Part shown: positions 1 through 8,101 of the stretch, piece by piece
Layout: the number at the start of each line of letters is the position of its first letter
Position numbering within the stretch: the stretch's first letter is position 1
Assembly (NCBI GenBank): GCA_052143535.1
Contig: JBKQSS010000048.1
Span: forward strand, 16,167-80,166
Source: JADGRA01 sp052143535
Lineage (GTDB): Bacteria > Myxococcota > Myxococcia > Myxococcales > Myxococcaceae
Length of the DNA stretch: 64,000 bases
Direction of reading: 5' to 3'
The notes under the pieces: model-generated
The model's database searches: none
Told to the model about the DNA's origin: nothing
What the model saw: only the letters and a program-made list of their open reading frames with translations
Position numbers and translations under genes: made by a program

Positions 1-1290
1 GCCCAGGCCCCACCAGCCGTCTCGGCAAAATCACCGGGAAATGCGCCAGTAGCCGACGGGGACGTCACCACCGGCACTGTCGGCGGCGTGCAGGTGCTAG
101 TACAACGCGTGCCAGGCGCCGAGTTGGTAACGGCGACACTGGCCATCCGTGGAGGCGTCCAGTACCTCGACGCGCGCACCGCGGGGGTGGAGTTGCTCGG
201 GCTGCGCACGGCCGCCTCGGGTGGTACCCAGCGGCTGGACAAAGACGCCTTCTCGCGGCGCCTGGCAAAGCTGGGCAGCACCCTGCGGGCCCGTGCATCT
301 CCCAACTACTCCGTGCTGCAGGCCAAGTCATTGCTGGGCGCCTGGGAGCCAACCTTCGACCTTTTGACGGAAGTCTTCCTAACGCCCGGTTTGCCGGACG
401 CCGAGCTGGAGTTGCAACGCCAACAGCAACTCCAGGAGCTCAGGCACGAGCTGGAAACCCCCGACGGCACCCTTCGGGTGCTCTCCTACGGCATCCTCTT
501 CGCCGGCACCGCCTACGCCAATCGGCCGGTTGGCACCGAGGACAGCGTCACCGCCTTGACGGCCGAGGACGTCCGCACCCACCTCGCCCAAATGCGGGTG
601 CAGAAGCGGCTGTTGTTGGTGGTGGTGGGAGACGTTGCGCCCGAGGCAGTCCTGGCGCGCGCTCAAGCGGCCCTGGGCAGCTTGCCCCCCGGCGGGGACG
701 TCCCAGCGCTTCCAGGGGCGCTGTCCTTCCCGAAGCCGCGGCTGGAAGTCGAGAGCCGGACACTGCCCACCAACTTCATCCTGGCGCGCTTCGCCGGCCC
801 GAGTTGGCAGTCTCCGGACTTCGCCGCAGCCAGGCTGGCCACCTCCGTCCTGGCCGAGCGCGAGTTTGTCGAGGTGCGCACCAAGCGCAACCTCAGCTAC
901 GCCGCTGCTGCCGCTCTCGACGTCAGCCGGCCACAGACTTTCGGCGCGCTGTACGTCAGCGCCGTCGACCCGGGCGCCGCCTTGCCGGTGATGCAGGAGG
1001 TGGTGAAGGGCCTGGCCAGTCGCGCCGTCCCGGACAAGGAGCTGGCCGGCTTCCGGTCCACTTTCCTCACCGGCTACCTCGAGGGCCAGCAGACGACGGA
1101 TGGTGCCGCCGGACGTCTGGTGGAGGCGCAACTCGTCGGCGGTGACTGGCGGCTGCTCCGGACGTTGCCGGAGCGCATTCGGAAAACCACCGCGCAGGAC
1201 GTCCAGGCCTTCGCCCAGCGGTACGTCCGTGACTACCAAGTGGCGGTGGTGGGCGACCCGAAAAAAGTCGACCTCTCGATGCTGCACTGA
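1..1290 (+). CDS. M16 family peptidase-like protein, non-catalytic type, 5' truncated
   Basis: The reading frame is open from base 1, so the gene begins left of the window; a GTG at 88 is internal. The visible 429 residues have the two-lobed layout of one M16 (pitrilysin/processing-peptidase) subunit: an N-terminal lobe starting at 'VQRVPGAELVTATLAIRGG' and a second lobe starting around 'SRTLPTNFILARFAGPSW'. Active M16 enzymes carry HxxEH in the first lobe. Here the matching stretch reads GVELLGL, with no His pair or Glu, so this is likely the inactive partner of a catalytic M16 protein. Such partners are usually encoded next to the active one, which would be expected just upstream, outside the window. 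The substrate is unknown. The family call is firm; the inactive role is inferred from the missing motif. Confidence 0.85.
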   Translation, partial: AQAPPAVSAKSPGNAPVADGDVTTGTVGGVQVLVQRVPGAELVTATLAIRGGVQYLDARTAGVELLGLRTAASGGTQRLDKDAFSRRLAKLGSTLRARASPNYSVLQAKSLLGAWEPTFDLLTEVFLTPGLPDAELELQRQQQLQELRHELETPDGTLRVLSYGILFAGTAYANRPVGTEDSVTALTAEDVRTHLAQMRVQKRLLLVVVGDVAPEAVLARAQAALGSLPPGGDVPALPGALSFPKPRLEVESRTLPTNFILARFAGPSWQSPDFAAARLATSVLAEREFVEVRTKRNLSYAAAAALDVSRPQTFGALYVSAVDPGAALPVMQEVVKGLASRAVPDKELAGFRSTFLTGYLEGQQTTDGAAGRLVEAQLVGGDWRLLRTLPERIRKTTAQDVQAFAQRYVRDYQVAVVGDPKKVDLSMLH

Positions 1291-1304
1291 GGGCGGCGCG
1301 CCGT

Positions 1305-2501
1305 TTACGGTGAGGCGTTAGCCAGCCCGAGCACCCGGACGGTGTGGCGGGCAATGACGAGCTCCTCGTCGGTGGGCACCACCAGCGCCTGCACGGCTGA
1401 GGCAGCCGTCGAGATGCAAGGCGCGTTGCGCGCATTGGCCTCGGCGTCGAGGAGGAGGCCGAGCCAGCGGGAACGCCCAAGCACGTCAGCCCGCACCGCC
1501 GCGGCGTGCTCGCCGATGCCGCCGGTGAAGACGAGCCCGTCCAGGCCCCCGAGTACTGCCGCCAGCCCTCCCAACTCGCGCGCCACGCGGTAGCCGAAGT
1601 ACTCGACGGCGAGGCGGGCCGGGGGGGCCTTGCTGGACAGTAAGTCGCGCATGTCGCTGCTTTCCCCGGAGAGGCCCTTCAACCCGGCGCCCTCATAGAG
1701 GAGCTGGTTGACGTCCGAAAGCGACATGCCCCGGGGGCCGAGCAAGTAGAGAAGCACCCCTGGGTCCATGGCTCCGCACCGCGTCCCCATGGGAAGGCCG
1801 TCCAGGACGCTGAAGCCCATGGTGGTGTCGACGCTTTGGCCGGCCCGGAGCGCGCACATGCTCGCCCCATTGCCGAGGTGGGCCACCACCACCCGGCCTC
1901 TCGCCAGCCGCGGGGAAGCCTCGGCGAGCTCGGTGGAAATGGACTCGTAGGACAGGCCGTGAAAGCCGTAGCGGAGGACGCCCTCTCGGTAGAGGGCGTC
2001 GGGCAGGGCGAAACGCCGGGCCAGCTCCGGCATGCGGTGGTGAAAGGAGGTGTCGAAACACGCCACCTGGCGCACTCCTTTGTCCAGGGCAGCCATGGCC
2101 CGGATGCCCTCCAGGCACGCCGGCTGGTGTAGCGGGGCCCAGGGCACCAGCGCCTCCAACTCCTGAAGGAGGGCGGGCGTCACTTCGGCCGGTGCGGCGT
2201 GGTGGGGCCCTCCGTGCACCACCCGGTGGCCGACGGCAGAAACGTCTGTCTCGTGCTGGCCGCGGAGAAAGTCGCTCAGCGTTTGAATGGCCTGCGCCCG
2301 GCTTGAGACGTCCGCCACCGGGAAGGAAGTGTCCACCACCGAGCGGCCCTCCACGTCGGTGGCGGCGAGGCGGGGGCGCGTGCCGATGGCCTCCAGCTCG
2401 CCCCGGAGGCTGCGCTGCAGGGCCCCGGAGGGGCCAAGCCCGTAGGTGGAGAATTTGACGCTGGAGGAGCCGGCGTTGAGGACCAGCACGCTGTCGCCCA
2501 T
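1305..2501 (-). CDS. ackA: Acetate kinase
   Basis: Converts acetyl phosphate plus ADP to acetate plus ATP, or the reverse, in the cytoplasm, together with phosphotransacetylase. The 398-residue protein matches the usual acetate kinase length. Family signatures are clear: LVLNAGSSSVKF near the N-terminus, a VGHRVVHGG segment, ACFDTSFH, YGFHGLSY and a nucleotide-binding HLGNGASMCA stretch, then VFTGGIGEH near the C-terminus. I chose the ATG at 2501; an in-frame GTG at 2507 adds two residues. No pta gene is adjacent in the window. The gene converges with the M16 gene, whose stop lies 14 bases away. Upstream lies a GC-rich hairpin and then the DUF3667 operon on the same strand, so ackA may have its own promoter in that 130-base gap. 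Confidence 0.95.
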   Translation of the reverse strand: MGDSVLVLNAGSSSVKFSTYGLGPSGALQRSLRGELEAIGTRPRLAATDVEGRSVVDTSFPVADVSSRAQAIQTLSDFLRGQHETDVSAVGHRVVHGGPHHAAPAEVTPALLQELEALVPWAPLHQPACLEGIRAMAALDKGVRQVACFDTSFHHRMPELARRFALPDALYREGVLRYGFHGLSYESISTELAEASPRLARGRVVVAHLGNGASMCALRAGQSVDTTMGFSVLDGLPMGTRCGAMDPGVLLYLLGPRGMSLSDVNQLLYEGAGLKGLSGESSDMRDLLSSKAPPARLAVEYFGYRVARELGGLAAVLGGLDGLVFTGGIGEHAAAVRADVLGRSRWLGLLLDAEANARNAPCISTAASAVQALVVPTDEELVIARHTVRVLGLANASP

Positions 2502-2589
2502 GCGCACAAGCCTGCCATCTCACTCCCCAGGGCTGGCAAGCGTGCTGCCAGCGCCAAGGGGAGGGAGTGGGCGCTCGGTGACGCCGCCC

Positions 2590-2611
2590 GCCCGCCCGGG
2601 GGGGGGCGGGC
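2590..2611 (-). terminator. GC-rich hairpin between DUF3667 gene and ackA
   Basis: GCCCGCCC (2590-2597, counting the first G) can pair with GGGCGGGC (2604-2611) across a six-G loop. It sits downstream of the leftward DUF3667 operon. There is no T-tract, so it is at best a Rho-independent-like pause or a 3' end stabiliser. It may equally be a by-product of high GC. Confidence 0.3.
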
Positions 2612-2632
2612 CGCTTTCGGCCGGGGCGCGCT

Positions 2633-3490
2633 TCAGGCCGCGAGCACGGCCGAGAGGGTGGCTGCCAGCGCCACGGCCGAGAAGAGGAGGAGGTAGGCGA
2701 ACGCGACGCCCACCACTTTGGCCACCGCCACGCCCCACCCCATGCGGTAGACGCGCTTGAAAGCCAACAGCGAGTACCCGGCGCTCCACAGGAAGAAGAT
2801 GCCGGCCAGGGAGCTGACGGGAAGCAGCGTCATGAGGGCCGCGGTGAAAATGAAACTGTGCAGGTGCAGGGTGAAGACGAGGTGCTCGACGAAGTAGCGC
2901 TTGCACCAGAAGAGCTTGAAGAGCACGGCGGAAAGCGGCAGGAGCGCGAAGACCATTTTCGGCGCGAGGGCGGCCATTCTCCGCGACAGGGCCTCCCGCG
3001 CGGCCGCCCCTTCTGGGCCCTCAAGCGCGCCGGCGTTGCGCTCGAACCGCTTGTCCAGCCAGGCGATGGGGAAGTGCGGTCTGTCCTGTGGCTTGCCCGT
3101 CGCCGCAGCCCCAGCAGCCGGCGCGGTGTTTACCTGCACCTTGAAGGCCTCGGTAGGCGGCACCCGGAGGGCAAAGAGCGCGAAAAAGACGACGCTGACG
3201 GTGAGGTACAGCTTCAGCGGCCGGACGTAGCGGGTGCGCCGCCCACCGAGGTACTCGATGGTGAGAGCGCCGGGCCGCCGTAGCAGCTGCCCAAGGCTTC
3301 TCCACAGCTTGGTGTCGACGAGGGGGTGCTGGAAAAATTCCAGCGCCAAGTCCTTGAGGCTTCGCTGGAGCGGCTCGTCCTTTTGCCCGCAGACCGCGCA
3401 AAACTTCCCGGTGAGCTCGGCGCCGCAGTCCCGACAGAAGCGCGGGCCCGGGGCGTCGCTAGGGGGAGTGGCCGGTGCGGCCAGCGTCAC
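2633..3490 (-). CDS. DUF3667-type membrane protein with N-terminal zinc ribbon
   Basis: A 285-residue protein of the DUF3667 type. It opens with a short Pro-rich leader and a zinc-ribbon-like pair CRDCG/CAVCG (cysteines near residues 19, 22, 31 and 34). A conserved 'PGALTIEYLGGRRTRYVRPL' block follows, and then several hydrophobic segments (for example YLTVSVVFFALFAL, MVFALLPLSAVLFKLF, and two near the C-terminus). The start is the GTG at 3490, which overlaps the TGA of the acyl-CoA dehydrogenase gene as GTGA. A longer reading frame upstream runs through that gene and is ignored. Function is unknown. Coupling to fatty-acid genes suggests an envelope or lipid role, which is inference. Confidence 0.8.
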   Translation of the reverse strand: MTLAAPATPPSDAPGPRFCRDCGAELTGKFCAVCGQKDEPLQRSLKDLALEFFQHPLVDTKLWRSLGQLLRRPGALTIEYLGGRRTRYVRPLKLYLTVSVVFFALFALRVPPTEAFKVQVNTAPAAGAAATGKPQDRPHFPIAWLDKRFERNAGALEGPEGAAAREALSRRMAALAPKMVFALLPLSAVLFKLFWCKRYFVEHLVFTLHLHSFIFTAALMTLLPVSSLAGIFFLWSAGYSLLAFKRVYRMGWGVAVAKVVGVAFAYLLLFSAVALAATLSAVLAA

Positions 3491-5166
3491 CGCGTCTCCG
3501 GAAAGGCCACCGCCAGCGCGTCCTCGGGCGCGTCCACCGCGTCGAGGGCGTCGAGACCGCTTGCTGCCAGCCGGCGGGCCACCGCCACACCCCGGCGGTT
3601 CCCTCGCGCCTCGAGCAGCCACTGGGCGTGCTCCACCACCAGCGCCAAGGAGTAGGCCCGGCCGAGGGTGAGGGCGAAGGCCCGGGCCCCGGACTCAACC
3701 AACGAGACATCCTCACTGGCCCGGGCCTTTAGCCAGGCCGCCGCCCGCCGCGCCGCGTCCACCGCCCGGACACGGGGACCCTGAAGCGCCGGGTGGGTGG
3801 CCCGTGCAACGCGGGCCTCGAGGTCTCGCAGCAGCGCGGAGAGCGCCTCGCCGCCGCCAATGGCGCGCAGCGTGTCCAGGGCCAGCACGTTGGTGGTGCC
3901 TTCCCAAATGGGGAGCACCTGCGCGTCCCGCAGCAGCACCGGAAGGCCCGTGTCCTCGACGTAGCCGGCCCCGCCGAAGGCCTCCAGCACCTCGCTGGCG
4001 TGGGCCACGGCGTGCCGCGCGGTGTATAGCTTGACGACGGGTTGCAGCACCCGAGCCAGCAGCTGCTCGTCGTCGCTCGTGCCTTCCGTCTCCTCGCGGC
4101 CCAACAGCTCCACGGCGCGAAAAAGCAAAAGGAAGCTCGACTCGAGCTCGGCCTGCAGCGAGGCGAGGGTTTCCACGTGCAGTGGCTTCTCGGCCAAGGG
4201 CGCCCCGAAGGCTTGGCGCCGACGGGCGTAGTCGCGGGCTAGGGCCATCCCTCGCCGCATGGAGGACACCGCGCAGACGGCGTTCCACAACCTGGTAATT
4301 TGAAGCATCGGGGTGATGGCCTTCACCCCCTCGTCGGTGCCGGCCACCAGCTCGGCGCGCGTCCCGACCAAGTCCAGCTCGGCGGTGGCCAGCATGCGGG
4401 TGCCGAGTTTGTCCTTCAGCCGGTGAATGTGGATGCCGTTGAGACCGCCTTCCGGCGCACGGGTTTCCAGGTAGAAGAGCGCCAGCCCCCGGCCACCGAG
4501 CGGGTTTCCCTCCGGGCGCGCCAGGGTGAGCGCCATGTCCGAGGTGGCGGCCGAGGTGAACCACTTGGTGCCGTACAGACGCCATCCGTTGGGCTCGGGC
4601 CGGGCCTCGGTTTCAGTCCGGCCAACATCCGAGCCCCCGGTGCGCTCCGTCATCCACTGTCCGGACGTCCATGCGTGGTGCGGGTCTCGGCTGGTGAGGC
4701 GGGGAACGGCGCGCTGCACGAGGCGAGTAGCGCGGTGGTGGAGCAGCGTCTTGGCTGCCCCGTCGCTCATGGCCAGCGGACAGGTGTAGACGCTCGAGGA
4801 GGGGGCGAAGAGGTAGAGGAGGGCGAATTGGTGCAAGCGCGACCAGGGGCCTTGCGCCTTCTCATAGGGAATGCTGACCAGGCCCTGTTCGGCCGCCACC
4901 CTGGCGTATTCCTTCCAGGCCGGCGGCACGCGGATGTCGTCCACCCGCCGGCCCCAGGCGTCATAGGGCAACAGCACCGGCTCCTCGCCACGGGCCTGCT
5001 GGGACAGCTCCAGCAACCGGCCCGCGGCGAGACCGCCCATCTCCACCAGGGAGGGCTCGATGGCTCGCCGCACGTCTTCTGGGAGACGTCGGGCGAGCAT
5101 CTCCTGGAGCAGCACATCGTCGTCGTACTGGTTGCCTAGCTCCGGGGCGCTTTGGAAAAAACTCAT
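3487..5166 (-). CDS. AidB-like acyl-CoA dehydrogenase family protein
   Basis: A flavin-dependent acyl-CoA dehydrogenase-fold protein of 559 residues, close in length to E. coli AidB (541) and longer than ordinary short-chain enzymes (about 380). Visible signatures are MTERTGGSDVG (172-182), which is the AidB-type flavin/substrate loop, GTKWFTSAATSD (199-210), EVLEAFGGAGYVEDTG (392-407) and WEGTTNVLALD (421-431). The ATG at 5166 overlaps the TGA of the cyclopropane synthase gene as ATGA, and the 3' end overlaps the DUF3667 start, so the three are translationally coupled. True substrate is unknown: AidB proteins oxidise isovaleryl-CoA only weakly and have been linked to alkylation defence. The neighbouring lipid-modifying enzyme favours a fatty-acid role here, by inference. 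Confidence 0.88.
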   Translation of the reverse strand: MSFFQSAPELGNQYDDDVLLQEMLARRLPEDVRRAIEPSLVEMGGLAAGRLLELSQQARGEEPVLLPYDAWGRRVDDIRVPPAWKEYARVAAEQGLVSIPYEKAQGPWSRLHQFALLYLFAPSSSVYTCPLAMSDGAAKTLLHHRATRLVQRAVPRLTSRDPHHAWTSGQWMTERTGGSDVGRTETEARPEPNGWRLYGTKWFTSAATSDMALTLARPEGNPLGGRGLALFYLETRAPEGGLNGIHIHRLKDKLGTRMLATAELDLVGTRAELVAGTDEGVKAITPMLQITRLWNAVCAVSSMRRGMALARDYARRRQAFGAPLAEKPLHVETLASLQAELESSFLLLFRAVELLGREETEGTSDDEQLLARVLQPVVKLYTARHAVAHASEVLEAFGGAGYVEDTGLPVLLRDAQVLPIWEGTTNVLALDTLRAIGGGEALSALLRDLEARVARATHPALQGPRVRAVDAARRAAAWLKARASEDVSLVESGARAFALTLGRAYSLALVVEHAQWLLEARGNRRGVAVARRLAASGLDALDAVDAPEDALAVAFPETR

Positions 5167-6428
5167 CGCTGCAGACCAGCGTACCAGCGCTCGCGCGTCC
5201 GGGGGACCGGGGCCCGTCCGTCCTTGCCCGGGTGGACGAGCAGGAGTTGAAAGACGGTGATTTCCCCCAGTCGAAACGCCACGCTCGAGCTGGCCAGGTA
5301 CAACCGCCAGGCCCGCGCTCGTTCCGCACCGACGAGCTGTACGGCCTCGTCGAAGCGGTGTTCCAGACGGTGCAACCAATGCGCCAGCGTCTGCGCGTAG
5401 TGCTCGCGGAGCGACTCGAGGTCCCGCACCTCGAAGCCAGCTCGCTCCGCCGCCTCGATGACGCGCCCCACTGGAATGAGCTCGCTGTCCGGAAAAATGT
5501 AGCTGCGGATGAAGCCCCCGTCCTGTCGTGACAGCCAGGGAATGGTGTTGCGCGGCGTCGGCGTGGGGGCGATGGCGTGGTTGAGGAAGAGGCCTCCCGG
5601 ACGGGTCGCGGCAAACATGGCTTCGAAGTAGGCGTCGAGCCGCTCGGAGCCAACGTGCTCCATCATCCCGATGCTGGCCACCTTGTCGAAGGGCGGCTCC
5701 TCCCCCATCTGCCGGTAGTCCGCCGCGCGCACCTCCATCCGGTGGGGAGGCAGCGCTGCGAGACGCGCACGCGCCTCGCTCAGCTGGTGCTCGCTGAGGG
5801 TAATCCCCAAGCCGCCCACCCCGTAACCCTGCACCGCGTGGCGCAAAAGGCCGCCCCAGCCACAGCCGACGTCGAGCAGCCGGTCCGTCGCCTGGAGGCC
5901 CAGTTTGCGGCACACCAGCTCGAGCTTTGCCTCCTGGGCTGCCTCCAGAGTCTCATCGCCCATGGCGAAAAAGGCGCAGGAGTACACGAGGGACGGGCCG
6001 AGGAAGAGGCGGTAGAAGGCGTCCGAGACGTCGTAGTGGTACTGCACCGCCGAGCGGTCTCGCGCCGGCGTGTGCCGGCGCCCACGGAGTCTCGGGGCCA
6101 GGGCCGAATGCACCCGCTGCCACCAACCGGCGGCCACCGCCTCCACCGACTTCAAGCTGACGGGCGGCCCGGGCCAGCGGGCGGCCGCCTCGAGGACGCC
6201 TAAGGTGTCTCCTTCAATGTCGAGAATGCCGGCAGTGAAGGCCTCGGCAGCCCGCACCTCGCTCGCCGGCGGCGCCAGCACCTGCGCCGCGGCGGGGCTC
6301 CGGAAGACGAGACGCCCCTTCGGTGCGTCCCCAGCTGCGGGCAGTACCGAGCCGTCCCAGAGTGCCACTTCGAAGCCGCGAGTTGCAGGCCCCAAGAGAG
6401 TCCTGACCGCGGAAGCCGGGTCGCTCAT
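5163..6428 (-). CDS. cfa: Cyclopropane-fatty-acyl-phospholipid synthase family protein
   Basis: SAM-dependent enzyme that adds a methylene bridge to double bonds of membrane phospholipid acyl chains, acting on the inner membrane surface. The 421-residue protein has a typical N-terminal lobe, a YHYDVSDAFYRLFLG block and the SAM-binding motif LLDVGCGWGGLLRHA, followed by GITLSEHQ and the MMEHVG and LNHA segments expected of the CFA family. I chose the ATG at 6428; an in-frame GTG at 6449 would add seven residues. The stop overlaps the start of the acyl-CoA dehydrogenase gene. Some family members make other methyl-branched or related acyl groups, so the exact product is not fixed by sequence. 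Confidence 0.92.
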   Translation of the reverse strand: MSDPASAVRTLLGPATRGFEVALWDGSVLPAAGDAPKGRLVFRSPAAAQVLAPPASEVRAAEAFTAGILDIEGDTLGVLEAAARWPGPPVSLKSVEAVAAGWWQRVHSALAPRLRGRRHTPARDRSAVQYHYDVSDAFYRLFLGPSLVYSCAFFAMGDETLEAAQEAKLELVCRKLGLQATDRLLDVGCGWGGLLRHAVQGYGVGGLGITLSEHQLSEARARLAALPPHRMEVRAADYRQMGEEPPFDKVASIGMMEHVGSERLDAYFEAMFAATRPGGLFLNHAIAPTPTPRNTIPWLSRQDGGFIRSYIFPDSELIPVGRVIEAAERAGFEVRDLESLREHYAQTLAHWLHRLEHRFDEAVQLVGAERARAWRLYLASSSVAFRLGEITVFQLLLVHPGKDGRAPVPRTRERWYAGLQR

Positions 6429-6491
6429 GGCAGGGTGAAGAATGCACACGGAGAGCCGCTCGGCAACCCCGGGGGGGACCCGCGGGGGCTC

Positions 6492-7109
6492 TCAGGGTCG
6501 TCGGGCCACCCCTCGGACGGAGGGCCGGACCACCCCCGCCACCCTCTGGATGGACTCCCGTCGGACGTCCTCGAGGGCAAAGCCCATTTCCGTGATGGCC
6601 TCCTCGGTACGGCGGGTGAGGTGGCAGTTGCCAGCCATGAGGCGCCAGCCCGGCTCGAGCAGGCGCTGCCAGCGCAGCCGGCCCCGGCGCCCCTCGGCCG
6701 CCACGTGCTCCAGGAAGAGAAGGCAGCCCCCGGGCCGGAGCAGGCGCCACACCTCCGCCAGAGAGCGGCCTGGGGAGTCTACCGAGCAGAGCACCAGCGT
6801 CGAGACGACGACGTCGAAGGCCCGGTCCGGCAGGGGAATGGCTTCGGCCGTGGCGTCGATGACGGTGACGTCACCCCGCTCGCCCACCTTGCGCTTCAGC
6901 CGGCCACGCATGCCGGCGTCTGGCTCGGCCAGGACCAGCCGACGGACGGCGGAGGGGTAGTAGGGGAGGTTGGCGCCCGTCCCGGCGCCAATCTCCAGGA
7001 CGTCCCCATGGGCCGGTGCCAACAGGGCCCGCCGCCAGTCGGCGAGGCACGTCTCCTCCGCACGGGAGAGCGTGCAGTCATACACCCAGGCGCCAAGCGG
7101 TCCCCACAT
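6492..7109 (-). CDS. Class I SAM-dependent methyltransferase (METTL7/UbiE-like)
   Basis: A 205-residue methyltransferase with the SAM-binding loop VLEIGAGTGANLPYY, an acidic strand-end residue in LVLAEPD, the DATAEAIPLPD motif II region and WRLLRPGGCLLFLEH. This pattern resembles METTL7-like and UbiE-like small-molecule methyltransferases. The substrate cannot be read from sequence. It heads the leftward group that continues with the cyclopropane synthase, AidB-like and DUF3667 genes after a gap of about 60 bases. Its start lies 144 bases from the divergent deformylase start. Confidence 0.85.
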   Translation of the reverse strand: MWGPLGAWVYDCTLSRAEETCLADWRRALLAPAHGDVLEIGAGTGANLPYYPSAVRRLVLAEPDAGMRGRLKRKVGERGDVTVIDATAEAIPLPDRAFDVVVSTLVLCSVDSPGRSLAEVWRLLRPGGCLLFLEHVAAEGRRGRLRWQRLLEPGWRLMAGNCHLTRRTEEAITEMGFALEDVRRESIQRVAGVVRPSVRGVARRP

Positions 7110-7253
7110 GGAGGGGAAAGAGAGTACCCGACGCTGCCAGGCCTCGCCTCATGTCCCCTTTCGCCTTGGGGCACACCCCCCTGCGCCCACGAGCGCCGCT
7201 CCACCAGGAGGGACGACGGGCCCCCGCGACTCGTTGTAGGAGTAGGGCTGCCC

Positions 7254-7841
7254 ATGGCCAAACCCATCCTCATCTGGCCCGACAAGGTGTTGCAGCGGCC
7301 GACGGCCAAAGTCAGTGACTTTGGGCCGGCTCTGGAGGCGCTGCTCGGCGAGATGATGGACTCGCTGCGCGAGGCCGAAGGCATTGGCATTGCGGCCAAC
7401 CAAATTGGCGTCCCCCTGCGGCTCGCCTGGGTGGGCCGACCGGACGGGACGTTTTTTGAAATTATTAACCCCGAGCTCCTCGAGACGGCGGAGCCAGTGA
7501 CATACGAAGAGGGGTGCCTCAGCGTCCCAGGTGAATTCGAGGACACCCCGCGCTTTCGCAAGGTGAAGGTGCGCTTTCAGGACCGGACTGGCGCATGGCA
7601 GACGCTCGAGGCCGAGGACCGGCTGGCGCATGTGCTGCAGCACGAAATCGACCACTTGGAGGGCACGGTTTTCGTCAACCGCCTGTCTTCACTGAAGCGT
7701 GACTTGCTCAAAAAGAAGATGCTCAAGCTGCAAAAGACGCGCGCCGACGAGCATGCCCACCCGCACCGCGGCCATCCCCACGGCCATCACGACTCCGCCC
7801 ACGGCCACCACCACGAGGACCACGGCCGCGAGGACGACTAG
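7254..7841 (+). CDS. def: Peptide deformylase with histidine-rich C-terminal tail
   Basis: Removes the formyl group from the N-terminal methionine of new proteins, using a metal ion. All three family motifs are present in the 195-residue protein: GIGIAANQIG (43-52, with Asn where many enzymes have Pro), EGCLS (86-90, with the metal-binding Cys) and QHEIDH (129-134, with two metal-binding His and the catalytic Glu). After the usual end of the fold, residues 167-190 form a tail with 12 histidines, followed by an acidic end. Such tails often bind Ni, Zn or Co in metallochaperones; a role in metal loading is inference. The ATG at 7254 has a TAGGAG ribosome-binding site 11 bases upstream. A longer upstream frame is antisense to the methyltransferase gene and is rejected. 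Confidence 0.95.
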   Translation: MAKPILIWPDKVLQRPTAKVSDFGPALEALLGEMMDSLREAEGIGIAANQIGVPLRLAWVGRPDGTFFEIINPELLETAEPVTYEEGCLSVPGEFEDTPRFRKVKVRFQDRTGAWQTLEAEDRLAHVLQHEIDHLEGTVFVNRLSSLKRDLLKKKMLKLQKTRADEHAHPHRGHPHGHHDSAHGHHHEDHGREDD

Positions 7842-8101
7842 AGGGAGGCGGACTTCACTCCGGGCGCGCGCAGCCAACTGCGCACCTGCCCCCCCTTCGA
7901 AATGCGGGGTTGTGACACGGAGCGGCATCGGGTAGTGCGCGCCGCCGGTTGAGGAAACGAAGCATTCACTCTTGCGCGACGGTTAGAGCCGGGGGACAAC
8001 CGCCGGCCCTTCCGCCGTTGGCGCCCTACCTTGTCAGCGCAGCGGGAACAGCACCACAAACGCACGGCCCCCACGTGGGGCCGTTCCACTGGAGACACGG
8101 C

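Noticed and set aside
5167..5913. N-terminal extension of the AidB-like gene
   Set aside because: The extension is antisense-type low-complexity sequence overlapping the cyclopropane synthase gene; the ATGA overlap fixes the start at 5166.
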